Part shown: positions 28,916-35,643 of the stretch, piece by piece
Position numbering within the stretch: position 1 is the stretch's first letter
How the letters are laid out: each line of letters opens with the position of its first letter
Assembly: GCF_025060755.1 (NCBI RefSeq)
Contig: NZ_JANYUY010000063.1
Span: forward strand, 1-40,712
DNA length: 40,712 nt
Direction of reading: 5' to 3'
Origin: Paenibacillus doosanensis
GTDB lineage: Bacteria; Bacillota; Bacilli; Paenibacillales; NBRC-103111
Program-made: the position numbers and the translations under genes
Notes under the pieces: generated by a model
Databases searched by the model: none
The model's input: the letters and a program-made list of their open reading frames with translations, nothing else
Told to the model about the DNA's origin: nothing

Positions 28916-29218
28916 TTAATCGGGCAATCTGCGGGTATCAGACGCAGCCGGCTTCTCTTGCTGGGCAGCGGCAGCCGGCGCATCGGACGATGAGCTGGCA
29001 GGCGCCGTAGAACCCGTTGAAGACGAGGACGGGGTCACGTCCTTGCGCGAGGGCTGCGGCTGCGAATCCGTCTCTTGAAGGTCGCCCATCAAATCGTTGG
29101 CCGTTTTCTTGAATTCACGCATCGTTTTGCCCAGAGCTCTCCCCAGCTCCGGCAGCTTGTTCGGCCCGAACAAAACCAAAGCGACGATAGCGATAAGCAG
29201 CAAGTGAGAAATACTCAA
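28916..29218 (-). CDS. tatA: Twin-arginine translocase subunit TatA
   Basis: The 100-residue protein has the N-terminal membrane helix and hinge of TatA (ISHLLLIAIVALVLFGPNKL, then PELGRALGKTMREFKK), followed by a long low-complexity Ser/Ala/Pro tail. The start is a TTG with a near-perfect AAAGGAGGT 7 bases upstream. TatA oligomers form the pore for folded proteins. Its placement behind molybdenum-cofactor genes is meaningful, because many molybdoenzymes are Tat substrates. Confidence 0.96.
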   Translation of the reverse strand: MSISHLLLIAIVALVLFGPNKLPELGRALGKTMREFKKTANDLMGDLQETDSQPQPSRKDVTPSSSSTGSTAPASSSSDAPAAAAQQEKPAASDTRRLPD

Positions 29219-29232
29219 CTGCCGGACCTCCT

Positions 29233-29331
29233 TTATATATCATGCTTTAAAAGGGTAATGATTTCGTTGTGGCCTGCGGTCGATAGAGGCTTCCACTCGC
29301 TGTTCCAACTCTCTACCGACTCTCCGGCCAC
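29233..29331 (-). CDS. Possible short reading frame between the MoeA-like gene and tatA
   Basis: Starting at a GTG, 32 codons read VAGESVESWNSEWKPLSTAG and end LLKHDI, with the stop next to the tatA ribosome-binding site. The composition looks protein-like, but no ribosome-binding site precedes the GTG. An adjacent frame upstream (SAGLFKSLMNKW) could join it through a frameshift, so it may be the tail of a decayed gene. I do not recognise it. Confidence 0.25.
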   Translation of the reverse strand: MAGESVESWNSEWKPLSTAGHNEIITLLKHDI

Positions 29332-29400
29332 TTGTTCATCAGGCTTTTAAACAATCCCGCGGATCGGGGCAAACCAACGGCGGCAGCTTGCCGGCCGACA

Positions 29401-30396
29401 CTAGCAGCCCAGCAAACCGCCGTAGCCCATCTCGGTAATATCCTCGCGCACGATCGTCTCCCCTGCGCAAATGCGCGGCAGCAGCACGTCAAACGATGTA
29501 TAAGGATCGTGCATGACGCATCCGGGCAGCCCCATAATCGGCACCTCGCCCAAATATCCCATCAGCAGCATCGATCCCGGAAGCATCGGCGTGCCGTAGC
29601 TGACGATCGTCGCCCCCGCTTGTTTGATCGCTCCAGGCGTACGGTCGTCCGGGTCCACCGACATGCCGCCGGTCACAAGAATCAAATCCGCCTTCCGCTC
29701 GTCCAAGAAATAGCGGATTTCGCGCACGATAGCGTCGCTCTCGTCAGGCGTAAGTCGCTGTTCGATCACCTCGGAGCCGAGCGCAGCCACTTTTTCTTTC
29801 ACGACGGGGCCGAATTTATCCTGTATGCGGCCTTTGTACACTTCGCTTCCGGTCGTAATTAATCCTACGCGAAGCGGACGAAACGGTTTCACTTCGACGA
29901 GCGGCATCGTTATCCGCTGCTCCACCATGCGGATCTTCTCATCCTCAATAATGAGCGGAACGACCCGGGTGCCGATCAGTGCCTGTCCGGGACGGACGAC
30001 CGTATTCGTCTTGATCGTGGACATCACGATTTGATCGACGGCATTCACCGCGTCGACCAGCGGCTTGCGAACTGAGGCCAGTCCGTGTATGGTTGACCTG
30101 AGCGTTATTTTTCCTTCATGAGGCGCGCCCAGCTCCACATTCAATCCCGCCGCGGCCCGCGCCATCCGCAGCGCCGCTTCGTCTTCATGCAGCCATCCCC
30201 GCTCCAAAGCCATGACGTAAATATGCTCCTTGCCGATGCTGAGCAGCGCAGGGATATCGCTTTCTTCGATGACATGTCCTTTTTTAAACAACCGGCCTTT
30301 GAACTGCCCCGGAATAATCTGCGTCAAATCATGCGCCAGCCGCATCCCGACGGCTTCCTCCACCTTCACCTCGCGAAGCATGGCATCAGGCTTCAT
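29401..30396 (-). CDS. MoeA-like molybdopterin-binding protein (short form)
   Basis: About 331 residues from ATG 30396, chosen because AAGGAG lies 9 bases upstream. The C-terminal half has the MoCF domain: RVGLITTGSEVYKGR, LILVTGGMSVDPDDRTPGAI and GLPGCVMHDPYTSFDVLLP. The N-terminal half resembles the first MoeA segment (EEAVGMRLAHDLTQI). MoeA proper has about 400-430 residues and a C-terminal barrel; this protein stops earlier. It may insert molybdenum or bind molybdopterin for a particular enzyme. It overlaps the end of mog by 11 bases. Confidence 0.85.
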   Translation of the reverse strand: MKPDAMLREVKVEEAVGMRLAHDLTQIIPGQFKGRLFKKGHVIEESDIPALLSIGKEHIYVMALERGWLHEDEAALRMARAAAGLNVELGAPHEGKITLRSTIHGLASVRKPLVDAVNAVDQIVMSTIKTNTVVRPGQALIGTRVVPLIIEDEKIRMVEQRITMPLVEVKPFRPLRVGLITTGSEVYKGRIQDKFGPVVKEKVAALGSEVIEQRLTPDESDAIVREIRYFLDERKADLILVTGGMSVDPDDRTPGAIKQAGATIVSYGTPMLPGSMLLMGYLGEVPIMGLPGCVMHDPYTSFDVLLPRICAGETIVREDITEMGYGGLLGC

Positions 30397-30886
30397 ACCC
30401 GTGATCTCCTTCACGCTCGGTCAATATCCCCAACGCATGAGGCAGCTGATCCATAATGGCGGCCAGATTTTCCGATACGCCCTTCGGACTGCCCGGAAGA
30501 TTAATAATCAGCGTTCTGCCGCGAATGCCCGATACGGCTCGGGAGAGCATCGCTCGGGGCGTCTTTTGCATCGAGATCATCCGCATCGCTTCGGCAAAGC
30601 CGGGCGCCAGGCGATCGATGACTCCCAGAGTAGCTTCCGGCGTCACATCGCGGGGGGCAAGTCCGGTTCCGCCCGTCGTCAGTATGAGATCGACCTTGAA
30701 ATAATCGGTCATTTCGATCAGCGCAGCCATAATCTCGTCCTTCTCGTCGGGAACGACACGGTACTCGATGATTTCCCCGTTAATCTCCTCTTCGATCAGC
30801 TCCCGAATCACTTGGGCGCTCGTATCCTCTCGCTCTCCCCGGGATCCTCGGTCGCTTGCCGTTAAAATCGCCACTTTCCAACGCAT
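30386..30886 (-). CDS. mog: Molybdopterin adenylyltransferase MogA/MoaB
   Basis: A 166-residue MoCF-fold protein with VAILTASDRGSRGEREDTS at the start, LILTTGGTGLAPRDVTPEAT in the centre, and PGFAEAMRMISMQKTPRAML and NLPGSPKGVSENL, all features of MogA. It adenylates molybdopterin before metal insertion. Start at ATG 30886, with GAGAGGAG about 8 bases upstream, rather than the codon at 30904. It lies between moaC and the MoeA-like gene. Confidence 0.93.
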   Translation of the reverse strand: MRWKVAILTASDRGSRGEREDTSAQVIRELIEEEINGEIIEYRVVPDEKDEIMAALIEMTDYFKVDLILTTGGTGLAPRDVTPEATLGVIDRLAPGFAEAMRMISMQKTPRAMLSRAVSGIRGRTLIINLPGSPKGVSENLAAIMDQLPHALGILTEREGDHGYEA

Positions 30887-30927
30887 AAGCTTACTCCTCT
30901 CCATGGGCTTATTGTACCGTAAAGTGA

Positions 30928-31422
30928 TTACTTACCGGTATCGTTTCTATAAAAATCTCCGCTTTTCCCCCCGGTTTTGCTGACGAGATGCGTAGGGCCG
31001 ATCTCCATTGCTTTCTCGGCCGCCTTGCACATGTCGTAGACGGTCAGCGCGGCTGCGGATACGGCCGTCAGCGCCTCCATCTCGACACCGGTCTGACCTT
31101 TTGTTTTCACCGTCGCTTCAATATAAAGCTCATTGCGCCCGTTATCGGAGAAGCGCACGTCGACGCCGGTGAGCGACAGCGGATGGCACATCGGAATCCA
31201 GTCCGATGTTTTTTTGGCGGCCATGATCGCGGCCACTTGAGCGACCGCCAGCACATCCCCTTTGCCAATCCGTCCCTCCTTGATCAGAGCGAGCGTCGAA
31301 GGCTGCATGGCGACCGTCGTCCGCGCCGTCGCGCTGCGGCTTGTCTCCTGCTTCTCCGAAATGTCGACCATCCGCGCCCGGCCTTCTTCATTAAAATGCG
31401 TTAATGGATTGGAATCCGTCAT
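30928..31422 (-). CDS. moaC: Cyclic pyranopterin monophosphate synthase MoaC
   Basis: At 164 residues it is of normal length. The conserved active-site segments are [20 protein letters not shown] and [20 protein letters not shown], followed by YDMCKA. It makes cyclic pyranopterin monophosphate in the first step of molybdenum cofactor synthesis, together with MoaA, which is not in the window. Its start overlaps the stop of the cyclo-ligase gene by four bases (ATGA), so translation is coupled. Confidence 0.97.
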   Translation of the reverse strand: MTDSNPLTHFNEEGRARMVDISEKQETSRSATARTTVAMQPSTLALIKEGRIGKGDVLAVAQVAAIMAAKKTSDWIPMCHPLSLTGVDVRFSDNGRNELYIEATVKTKGQTGVEMEALTAVSAAALTVYDMCKAAEKAMEIGPTHLVSKTGGKSGDFYRNDTGK

Positions 31423-32060
31423 CCGTTCTTCAAGCCTCCTGTTTGAGCCGCGCGAATCGTTCTCGCTTCCGTAATCAGCTCGTCCAGCCGGAAATCGAAC
31501 AAGCCCATGGGAACTTCCTTGATCATTTGCAGATCGAAGGCGGCCGCGATAATATAAGGCTTGTCCCAGCCGGCACGGACATACTGCTGCATGAACCGGT
31601 CGTAGAAGCCTCCTCCGTAGCCGAGCCTGCCGAGCTGCGTATCAAACGCCAGACCCGGAACGAGAATAACATCGATCTCCCTGACTTGGCGAAACTCCGG
31701 GGCGCCGGCCTTAGGCTCCGGAATGTTCCATGCGCCCTTCTCCAAATCATCGTGGGAGCTGATTTCGAACAGCTTAAGCTGCTTCGGATCATGCTGCACC
31801 TTCGGAACCAGAACGCGGTAGTTCTTAGCCCAGCATGCTTCCGTTACCGCGCTCACATCGACCTCGGACTTCACCGGAACATACGTAAATAAAGTCGGCC
31901 GATGCCCCGGCTTGGCGCAGGAATCCAAAATTTCGCCGATCCGCTTGTTTAAAGCTTCATTAATTTGTTGTGATTTTACGCTGTGCTGGGACGGGGAGAG
32001 TGCGTTTCTCTCGGCCTCCGCCTTCCGCCGCAGCTCAATTTTCCATTCTTTGATATTCAT
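31419..32060 (-). CDS. 5-formyltetrahydrofolate cyclo-ligase
   Basis: The 213-residue protein contains [38 protein letters not shown] (quoted in part: [13 protein letters not shown] is the substrate-binding signature) and an N-terminal basic helix with a [12 protein letters not shown] start. It converts 5-formyl-THF to 5,10-methenyl-THF with ATP. AGAGAGGCC precedes the ATG. It leads the group moaC, mog, moeA-like, tatA, tatC on the minus strand. The pathway link to molybdenum cofactor synthesis is not obvious, so co-transcription may simply reflect conserved order. Confidence 0.95.
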   Translation of the reverse strand: MNIKEWKIELRRKAEAERNALSPSQHSVKSQQINEALNKRIGEILDSCAKPGHRPTLFTYVPVKSEVDVSAVTEACWAKNYRVLVPKVQHDPKQLKLFEISSHDDLEKGAWNIPEPKAGAPEFRQVREIDVILVPGLAFDTQLGRLGYGGGFYDRFMQQYVRAGWDKPYIIAAAFDLQMIKEVPMGLFDFRLDELITEARTIRAAQTGGLKNG

Positions 32061-32207
32061 GTAACGGCCTCTCTTTGATGGGGTCGGAAACGTGAAGGAA
32101 TTGCTCCGTAACGAAAAACATTATTTTCATTCAGTTTACAACAATTATCCGGTAAAAAAAAGCAAGGAAGGCATTTGTTCGCACTTCTTTTTCATTTTAC
32201 TCCCATT

Positions 32208-32387
32208 TCACTCTATCCGCTTCGTCATGACATAGGGAAAACCGCCTCCGGACATTAGCGTTTCCGGCTTGGCGGGCCAAGCTTTCCCGGCATGGATCAT
32301 ACGGAATCGATACCCGAACCGGTCCCGATGCATGATAATGTTTAAAATAGTATTCCTTATATGGTCTAATGGATGCGTTCCGTTCAA
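32208..32387 (-). CDS. Possible small conserved-looking protein behind the phosphatase-family gene
   Basis: A 59-codon frame opening at TTG 32387 reads LNGTHPLDHIRNTILNIIMH, RDRFGYRFRMIHAGKAWPAK and ends SGGGFPYVMTKRIE. Its alternation of aromatic, basic and hydrophobic residues looks protein-like. A competing frame at 32197-32391 starts two bases after the upstream stop but has a less natural composition. Neither has a ribosome-binding site. If real, translation may depend on coupling to the preceding gene. Confidence 0.3.
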   Translation of the reverse strand: MNGTHPLDHIRNTILNIIMHRDRFGYRFRMIHAGKAWPAKPETLMSGGGFPYVMTKRIE

Positions 32388-32392
32388 GCATA

Positions 32393-33274
32393 TTAATCGA
32401 GCAGCCGCGAGAACGAAATCTGATGAAGCACCGGAATATGATCGGACGCCTGCGTAGGCTCCGTCCAGGCGAAGCCGTCGCAGCTGTCGGCAAAGCTTGT
32501 GAAAATATGATCAATCTCTCCACCGTGCATAACCGTCGATTGCGGACGATTCAGAGACACTTTATGCAGCCGCCTGTTCAGTTCCTTCATTAAAGGATCG
32601 TTATCCGGCATATTCAGATCGCCCATCAAAATAATCGGCGTACGGATGCTCTGCAATACGCGCAGCAGCTGCGGCATCTGCCTCGCCCTGTCCGATCCCG
32701 ACACGCCCAAATGAGTCGTCACTATCGTGACGGACTCTTCCGGTCTCCCGCTCCCCGGTTGCCCTGCACCCCGCACTTTCATTTCCGCCGTCAGCACGAC
32801 CCTCGGCTCCTTGTCGCCAGGCAGCGGGTAGGTCCGGACATGAGAGAGCGGATACCGGCTGAGCAGAGCGATTCCGTATTGTGAGACCCCTCTGCGCATA
32901 GCGGGTGCGAACGCATAAGCAAGCCCCAGCGATCGGGCCAACGATCGGGCCTGATCCTGCATGCCGCTGCGCCACTGGAACCGGTCTACCTCCTGAAGAG
33001 CGATTAGATCGGCTTTCCCCTGCTCGATTTGGCTTCGGATGGCGGCTAGCTGAACCTTTCCGTCCAAGCCTTTAGCATGACGAATATTAAAGGTCATAAA
33101 ACATATCGAATCCGGTATGCCCACAGCCTGTTCCTTAGCGGATACCGCTATCGTATCGGGACGCAGATCAGCGGCCGATACCGCGAATATCAACAGCGCC
33201 AAAACAAGCAGCAATCCGCGTCCCGCCCGCTTCGGCAGCGCCGGTCCGGCTCCTTGGTTCAACTGAGGCTGCAT
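32393..33274 (-). CDS. Exported endonuclease/exonuclease/phosphatase-family protein
   Basis: The 293-residue protein has an N-terminal hydrophobic segment (about 19-37) that is a signal peptide or anchor. The metal-dependent phosphodiesterase fold follows with MTFNIRH, DLIALQEVDR, VTTHLGV, ILMGDLNMPDND and IDHIF...ASDHIPV; Asn, Glu, Asp-x-Asn and the final Asp-His are the catalytic set. The substrate cannot be told apart among DNA, phosphoinositides and sphingomyelin. Located outside the membrane, it may scavenge phosphate or nucleic acid. Confidence 0.88.
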   Translation of the reverse strand: MQPQLNQGAGPALPKRAGRGLLLVLALLIFAVSAADLRPDTIAVSAKEQAVGIPDSICFMTFNIRHAKGLDGKVQLAAIRSQIEQGKADLIALQEVDRFQWRSGMQDQARSLARSLGLAYAFAPAMRRGVSQYGIALLSRYPLSHVRTYPLPGDKEPRVVLTAEMKVRGAGQPGSGRPEESVTIVTTHLGVSGSDRARQMPQLLRVLQSIRTPIILMGDLNMPDNDPLMKELNRRLHKVSLNRPQSTVMHGGEIDHIFTSFADSCDGFAWTEPTQASDHIPVLHQISFSRLLD

Positions 33275-33515
33275 ACCCTCACCCGCTCTCCCTAAAAATA
33301 TGTAACCTCCGATAACTTCGTAGAGGATTCCACTATACTTCCGAGCATACGATAACCCTTTTTGATTTGTATACTAGGAAACGGATGGCAAATTTCGCTC
33401 AGTTCACTTTCAGCTAACATTAATCTCCAGTTAAGCTAAGCTTCATAGCTTTTTCATATATTGAGCTTATACTCTTTAAGTGTAAGGCCATTTCATAATG
33501 AAGGTGGAGGAACGA

Positions 33516-34634
33516 ATGAAGACGATCGGTAAAAAAATACTTACAGGTACGATTGCCGCAGGGTTTTTAATCGGCGGCGGATTGACCGCATTGCTTACCC
33601 AAGCTCAAGCACAAGATACTGACAGTTCCACTGTCCAGAACAATACAGATACCAATGGTACCAAACATAAAGCCGACTTTGGAAAAAAAGGCTTCGAGGG
33701 CCGCGGCGCCTTCGGAGGCGGATTCGGATTCGGCGGCACTAATGTCATCAAAGAGACGGCAACCATTCTCGGCGTGGAGCAAAGCGTCGTGACCGATGAA
33801 TTGAAGCAGGGCAAGTCCCTCGCGGAAATCGCTCAAGATAAAGCCGGCCTTAGCGAAGACGACTACTTAAGCAAGCTGACCGCGGCGGAGACGACAGCTA
33901 TTGATGACGCCGTCACTTCAGGCAAGCTGAAACAAGAGCAAGCAGATAAGCAGAAAGCGAATTTGGCCGACCGCCTGAAGAAAGAAGTGGAACGGAAAGG
34001 CACAGCTAAAGAAACCGGAGATAAGCCAAAATTCGGCGGTAACTTCGGCGGCGGCATGGTCATGAGAGGCGGAGATCTCTTGAAACAGGCGGCAACCGTG
34101 CTAGGCGTAGAACAAAGCGTCATCACGGACGAGCTGAAGCAGGGCAAATCGCTCGCCCAGATCGCCCAAGATAAAGCCGGCCTCAGCGAAGACGACTTCC
34201 TGAGCAAATTGACCGCGGCGGAAACGGCCGACATTGATGCGGCTGTCGCTTCGGGCAAACTGACGCAAGAGCAAGCGGATAAGCAAAAAGCGAACTTGGC
34301 CGATCGTCTGAAAAAAGAAGTGGAGAGCACTATGAAATTCGGCCAGTTTTCCGGAAAAGGCAAACAGCAGCATTTCGGATCGCTGGCTGATCCCGACAAG
34401 TTAGCGCAAATCATCGGGGTTACTAAAGAAGAGCTGACCGCCGACCTGCAAGCAGGCAAATCGCTCGCGGAAATCGCCGAAGCCAAAGGCATTAGCGAAG
34501 ATCAGCTGATCAGCGGCTTGAAAGACAGCTTGACGGATACTTTGAAAACCTTCGTCGAAAGCAAAAGACAGCATAAAGAGAAAGCCTCCGGCTCCGCCTC
34601 TTCCGATGCTGCGGCTTCCGGCAGCGAACAATAA
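33516..34634 (+). CDS. Secreted protein with three tandem repeats
   Basis: From ATG 33516 (GGTGGAGG 5 bases upstream) the protein has 372 residues and a signal peptide ending TQAQA near residue 32. Two repeats of about 80 residues are nearly identical (LGVEQSVVTDELKQGKSLAE / LGVEQSVITDELKQGKSLAQ, each ending ADKQKANLADRLKKEVE). A third, shorter and diverged repeat contains IGVTKEELTADLQAGKSLAE. Between the first two is a Gly/Phe-rich spacer. The GKSLAEIA motif is common in secreted proteins of Gram-positive bacteria, but I know no function. It ends in a Ser/Ala/Gly tail without a wall anchor. Confidence 0.85.
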   Translation: MKTIGKKILTGTIAAGFLIGGGLTALLTQAQAQDTDSSTVQNNTDTNGTKHKADFGKKGFEGRGAFGGGFGFGGTNVIKETATILGVEQSVVTDELKQGKSLAEIAQDKAGLSEDDYLSKLTAAETTAIDDAVTSGKLKQEQADKQKANLADRLKKEVERKGTAKETGDKPKFGGNFGGGMVMRGGDLLKQAATVLGVEQSVITDELKQGKSLAQIAQDKAGLSEDDFLSKLTAAETADIDAAVASGKLTQEQADKQKANLADRLKKEVESTMKFGQFSGKGKQQHFGSLADPDKLAQIIGVTKEELTADLQAGKSLAEIAEAKGISEDQLISGLKDSLTDTLKTFVESKRQHKEKASGSASSDAAASGSEQ

Positions 34635-34710
34635 AACCCGGCCGGCATCACTCAAGGATAGCGGCACAGGAATCGTCACGCCCGCCAATCACCGCCGAGC
34701 TATAAGCTGA

Positions 34711-34742
34711 AAAAGAGCTGATCGTCACGTCAGCTCTTCTTG
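34711..34742. terminator. Hairpin between the repeat protein and the lipoprotein gene
   Basis: AAGAGCTGA (34713-34721) pairs with TCAGCTCTT (34730-34738) across an 8-base loop. The T-run is poor on the plus strand and better on the minus strand, so termination may be partial. Confidence 0.5.
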
Positions 34743-34793
34743 CGGCGCTTACAGATGAAAGAAGGAACGAATTACGGAAGGATGGAGTCATAC

Positions 34794-35486
34794 GTGAAAT
34801 ACAAACAGCTTTTAGGAGCATGTGCGGTCATTGCGGTACTGTTAAGCGGCTGCGGCACGCAGTCGGACGGCAAGGCGGCCGCTTCGGCCAATGCAGCGGG
34901 CGCAACCGCTTCGACGTCGCAGAATAAAGATCAGGCGCAGGATCAAAAGCAAGGCCAGCAGGACAAGCAGCAGAGAGGCTCGATGACCGAGGGGCAGCGC
35001 GAAATGATGATGACATTCTCCTCGCTCATCCGTATGGATAAAGCCGACGGGCTTGCCATTACTAAGGAGCAGGCCGAGCAAATGCTGCCTGTCGTGCAGG
35101 ACAGCATCTCCAAAGGAGAGGTCAGCGCCGACACTAAAACGAAGCTGACGGAGAAACTGACCGCCGAGCAAAAGAAATTTCTCGACGATCAGGCGGCGAA
35201 CGCTTCTCAGGTGCGGCCGGGCGGCAATAAGGGCGACAATGCCAATAAGCCGGAGCTGACGGATGAGCAGAAGCAAAAAATGGAAGAAGCGCGGCAAAAA
35301 CGCGAGCAGCAAAAGACGGACGCAAGCGGCGCTTCGGGGGCGAATGCCGATTCCGGCGCGAACGCAAATGGAGGCGATCAATCCGGTAAGGACAAACAGC
35401 CGCGTAACGGCGGCGGCTTCAATCCGGGCGGCGGGAAAAATATCGGGGACCAGCTGGTCGAGCTGCTGCAATCCAAAACGAAATAA
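34794..35486 (+). CDS. Lipoprotein of unknown function
   Basis: About 230 residues from GTG 34794, which has GGATGGAG 6 bases upstream and gives a short lipoprotein signal with the lipobox LLSGC. An ATG at 34782 is possible but badly spaced. The mature protein begins with an Ala/Ser/Gln/Lys linker. A small helical core follows (REMMMTFSSLIRMDKADGLA, AEQMLPVVQDSISKG, LTAEQKKFLDDQAA), then a charged and Gly/Asn-rich tail. No known domain is recognised. Adjacent to the repeat protein in the same direction, perhaps in the same unit if the hairpin between them is leaky. Confidence 0.8.
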   Translation: MKYKQLLGACAVIAVLLSGCGTQSDGKAAASANAAGATASTSQNKDQAQDQKQGQQDKQQRGSMTEGQREMMMTFSSLIRMDKADGLAITKEQAEQMLPVVQDSISKGEVSADTKTKLTEKLTAEQKKFLDDQAANASQVRPGGNKGDNANKPELTDEQKQKMEEARQKREQQKTDASGASGANADSGANANGGDQSGKDKQPRNGGGFNPGGGKNIGDQLVELLQSKTK

Positions 35487-35510
35487 AACGACGCCGTACA
35501 CGGCAATTGG

Positions 35511-35540
35511 ACTCGCCTTCATGGAAAGGCGAGTTTTTTT
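35511..35540 (+). terminator. Rho-independent terminator after the lipoprotein gene
   Basis: ACTCGCCTT (35511-35519) pairs perfectly with AAGGCGAGT (35526-35534) and seven T residues follow. Confidence 0.93.
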
Positions 35541-35590
35541 GCATTCACCGTTAGAACTCGCCGCGTGCTTCCGCCATCTCCAACTACGGC

Positions 35591-35625
35591 GAAAGGGCCC
35601 GGCTGCAGCGCAGCGGGCCCTTTTG
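35591..35625. terminator. GC-rich hairpin after the Ig-like repeat gene
   Basis: AAAGGGCCC and GGGCCCTTT form the outer stem, with an inner GCTGC/GCAGC stem. It lies 19 bases beyond the minus-strand stop at 35644 and probably ends that transcript; the plus-strand T-run also allows use from the other side. Confidence 0.7.
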
Positions 35626-35643
35626 TCCATCCTTTAAATATAG

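Noticed and set aside
28916-32060. A molybdenum-cofactor riboswitch ahead of the moa genes
   Set aside because: The region before the cyclo-ligase gene and the gaps between the moa genes are too short or lack the expected stems.
32197-32391. A frame starting two bases after the stop of the endonuclease/phosphatase-family gene
   Set aside because: It overlaps a better-looking frame (32208-32387) and reads as an irregular Arg-rich peptide without ribosome-binding site.
33735-34330. CRISPR array
   Set aside because: The repeated DNA here is coding and about 350 bases apart. No short evenly spaced direct repeats were seen anywhere in the window, and no cas-like gene is present.
34842-35630. A 262-codon open frame opposite the lipoprotein gene
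   Set aside because: The forward frame has a lipobox, a ribosome-binding site and a terminator. The reverse frame runs through that terminator and has none of these.
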